Below, piece after piece: positions 63,160-64,000 of a stretch of DNA of 64,000 nt. Within the stretch, counting starts at the first letter, position 1. Every line of letters begins with the position of its first letter. The stretch lies in assembly GCA_025175895.1 (NCBI GenBank), contig CM045987.1:110411040-110475039 (forward strand), read 5' to 3'. The DNA comes from Wurfbainia villosa (Eukaryota; Streptophyta; Magnoliopsida; Zingiberales; Zingiberaceae). Under the pieces are notes generated by a model. That model saw only the letters and a program-made list of their open reading frames with translations, made no database searches and had not been told where the DNA came from. Made by a program: the position numbers and the translations under genes.

Positions 63160-64000
63160 TGATAACTACCATTTTGTCAGATTATTTTGGTCCTTAATAT
63201 CACTGTTTTAATCCTCTCATGTGTTTAATTGTTGATTATTTGCATGTTTTATGAGTTGGATATTTTTTTGGACCTTAGTGTAAATTCTCCTAAATTTTAG
63301 ACTTATATGCAAATTTTACATCTTAATTGTAGGAGATCGAGATGAGCCACTGGACTAGACTCAAGTTAGATCAAATATAGCTTCATCTAGGGCTAGAAGG
63401 ATATTTTAAGCTGGATCAATCTGGACCGTTCATCAAGATCGAGGGCAATTCAATCAAGAGATAAGATCTGAGCGATATGGACCATCCGATGCAAGCGGCT
63501 TGATTCTGAGCCATTTATCCAGATTTGGAGAGATCCGGTCCATACATTTAGATCTGGACATCTTAGCCTTTCATCCATATTCGACCGATCGTGATTATCT
63601 ATTCAGATGGATCGGATCCATCCATTTAAAGTCAGAGAATTCTCAACCGTTGGATGCACAACTCTTAATGGGATTAATCAGCTTCATTTAGCCCTAGGTT
63701 TAATGGACGGTTGGGATTTGACGGGCTTAGATCGGATGGTCACAGAAATTGCTTTTAATAAATCCAGCTTCTTCCCAATCTGATCCATCGCGCAGTAGAG
63801 CTTCTTCCCTTCCATCACGCGACCGCCGACTCCTCTCCATCTTCCTCGCCGGCCGCCAGAGAGGAAAGGGGATCCCCTCCTTCTCCAGTGACCGGTGGTC
63901 TTCTCCTTCATCACCCCCTCCATAGCCGACATTCCATCTTCTTTGCTTGCACGCGATTTTCACTCGATGCCTTGCCCACTGTCGCCGCGCTCTCCGCTTC
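63160..64000 (+). repeat. Start of another Athila-like LTR (runs off the window)
   Basis: TGATAACTACC, then AGGAGATCGAGATGAGCCAC and GGACTAGACTCAAGTT as in the LTRs at 43729 and 48937, but more diverged, so a separate insertion. Short frames at 63684-63963 lie in its GC-rich part and are not genes. Confidence 0.85.

Noticed and set aside
63684..63963. Minus-strand Arg/Gly-rich frames near the window end
   Set aside because: They lie in the GC-rich part of an Athila-like LTR; comparable regions of the two full LTRs do not keep the frame.

Overview
The window is plant nuclear DNA made almost entirely of nested LTR retrotransposons. I see no convincing host gene, tRNA, rRNA or CRISPR array. The evidence is the element types, all plant-specific: Sirevirus-type Ty1/copia elements (coiled-coil gag, several polypurine tracts, Met-tRNA primer site), a Tekay-type chromovirus (Ty3/gypsy with a chromodomain tail and 2.3 kb LTRs) and an Athila-like Ty3/gypsy element (TGGCGCCGTTGCC primer site, 2.1 kb LTRs). 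A large-genome angiosperm, perhaps a monocot, is likely. The species cannot be read from this sequence.

Layout: 1-2793 is a decayed Sirevirus copy (A: gag to integrase, plus strand). It is cut by a truncated Tekay element on the minus strand (2794-9548), which joins abruptly to a second copy of the same Sirevirus family (B, 9549-16874, lacking its 5' LTR). 16875-34853 looks like an older gypsy-type LTR split by two target-site-flanked insertions: a gag-only copia element (C, 17499-24110, repeat GAGAT) and a full-length Sirevirus on the minus strand (D, 24311-33197, repeat TAGGA). From about 34854 come LTR fragments and a fourth Sirevirus (E, plus strand, 36140 to about 57120). E carries at least five secondary insertions: a hAT-like element that itself holds a solo LTR, another solo LTR (41212-42899), the Athila-like element (43729-51045, repeat CCCCA), a second gag-only family (G, 51604-57091, minus strand, intact 574-residue gag) and a third gag-only element (F, about 57121-63159, minus strand, same family as C). 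F is broken at 63160 by another Athila-like LTR that runs off the window.

How the parts may work together: A, B, D and E supply pol genes (protease, integrase, reverse transcriptase, RNase H), all now broken by stops and frameshifts. C, F and G keep LTRs, primer site, polypurine tracts and gag but have no pol, so they would have depended on pol from autonomous relatives. The most interesting signal is a paired motif, CATCTCAC with GTGAGATG about 40-60 bases later. It occurs twice in autonomous elements (between gag and pol, and just after pol) but once in gag-only elements. This is what is expected if gag-only elements arise by recombination or template switching between the two copies, removing pol. 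Other notable signals are clusters of the palindrome CAGTCGACTG in many LTRs, altered in only one LTR of a pair; a leader chimera at the F primer site; and an apparent empty-site copy beside element G.
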